Origin: Bacterioplanes sp.
Lineage (GTDB): Bacteria > Pseudomonadota > Gammaproteobacteria > Pseudomonadales > Oceanobacteraceae
Length of the DNA stretch: 35,343 bases
Direction of reading: 5' to 3'
Assembly (NCBI GenBank): GCA_014859445.1
Contig: JACUUC010000028.1
Location: forward strand, 1-35,343
The position numbers and the translations under genes are program-made. The notes under the pieces are model-generated. The model made no database searches. It was not told the origin of the DNA and was given only the letters and a program-made list of their open reading frames with translations. This document shows positions 35,337-35,343 of this stretch, one piece after another (within the stretch, counting starts at the first letter, position 1; every line of letters starts with the position of its first letter).

Positions 35337-35343
35337 ATGCACA
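35337..35343 (+). CDS. start of a divergent gene cut by the window end (partial)
   Basis: An ATG at 35337-35339 follows AAGGA (35324-35328) by eight bases, good spacing for a ribosome-binding site. Only two full codons (Met-His) are present. Its place, head to head with the C39 peptidase gene, makes it a candidate substrate or regulator of the locus; nothing in these bases shows which. Confidence 0.5.

Noticed and set aside
1-35343. tRNA, rRNA, insertion sequence or prophage genes
   Set aside because: Both strands were read for cloverleaf-like ends, transposase motifs and integrase genes; none was convincing.

Overview
The window is chromosomal DNA from a gammaproteobacterium, most likely a marine, Oceanospirillales/Pseudomonadales-like heterotroph. 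The evidence is the yceD-rpmF-plsX-fab-pabC-mltG-tmk-holB-pilZ synteny, an Escherichia coli-length RNase E, and a methylcitrate operon of the acnD/prpF type driven by a GntR regulator. No tRNA, rRNA, CRISPR array, phage or insertion sequence was recognised, and coding density is high.

Left part, 1-10581, almost all on the minus strand. Read from right to left it holds rluC, a HAD phosphatase and sppA, then the lipid/cell-envelope block yceD-rpmF-plsX-fabD-fabG-acpP, a terminator, and pabC-mltG-tmk-holB-pilZ. Many genes overlap by a few bases. fabH and fabF, often found in this cluster, are absent from their usual places. A near-consensus sigma70 promoter sits directly on the start of yceD.

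Middle, 10582-16128, plus strand. A long structured leader precedes rne (RNase E), whose C-terminal half is Arg/Asn/Asp-rich and carries eight 33-bp repeats. A strong terminator follows, then an unrecognised secreted protein of 610 residues.

Propionate block, 16130-23028, minus strand: a GntR/FCD regulator, prpB, prpC, acnD and prpF, which make up the 2-methylcitrate cycle without prpD. Two matching palindromic operators flank the promoter. A divergent FAD-dependent oxidoreductase gene follows at 23237-24529. Next comes a 380-bp non-coding stretch with a 39-bp tandem repeat and nested inverted repeats.

PEP block, 24912-29668: ppsA, an alpha/beta hydrolase and rraA form one minus-strand unit. 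ppsR, the regulator of PpsA, is divergent from it.

Right end, 29628-35343: a minus-strand run of five genes encodes a C39-type cysteine peptidase with an N-terminal membrane segment and no ABC transporter, an outer-membrane barrel with a helical N-terminus, a long FadL-type outer-membrane protein, a DUF4124-type periplasmic protein and an alpha/beta hydrolase. A divergent gene just begins at 35337. This is the least familiar locus. It resembles, without matching, the Fap functional-amyloid export system of Pseudomonas (C39 protease FapD plus helix-plugged barrel FapF). It is the best candidate here for an undescribed processing/export or surface-assembly system.
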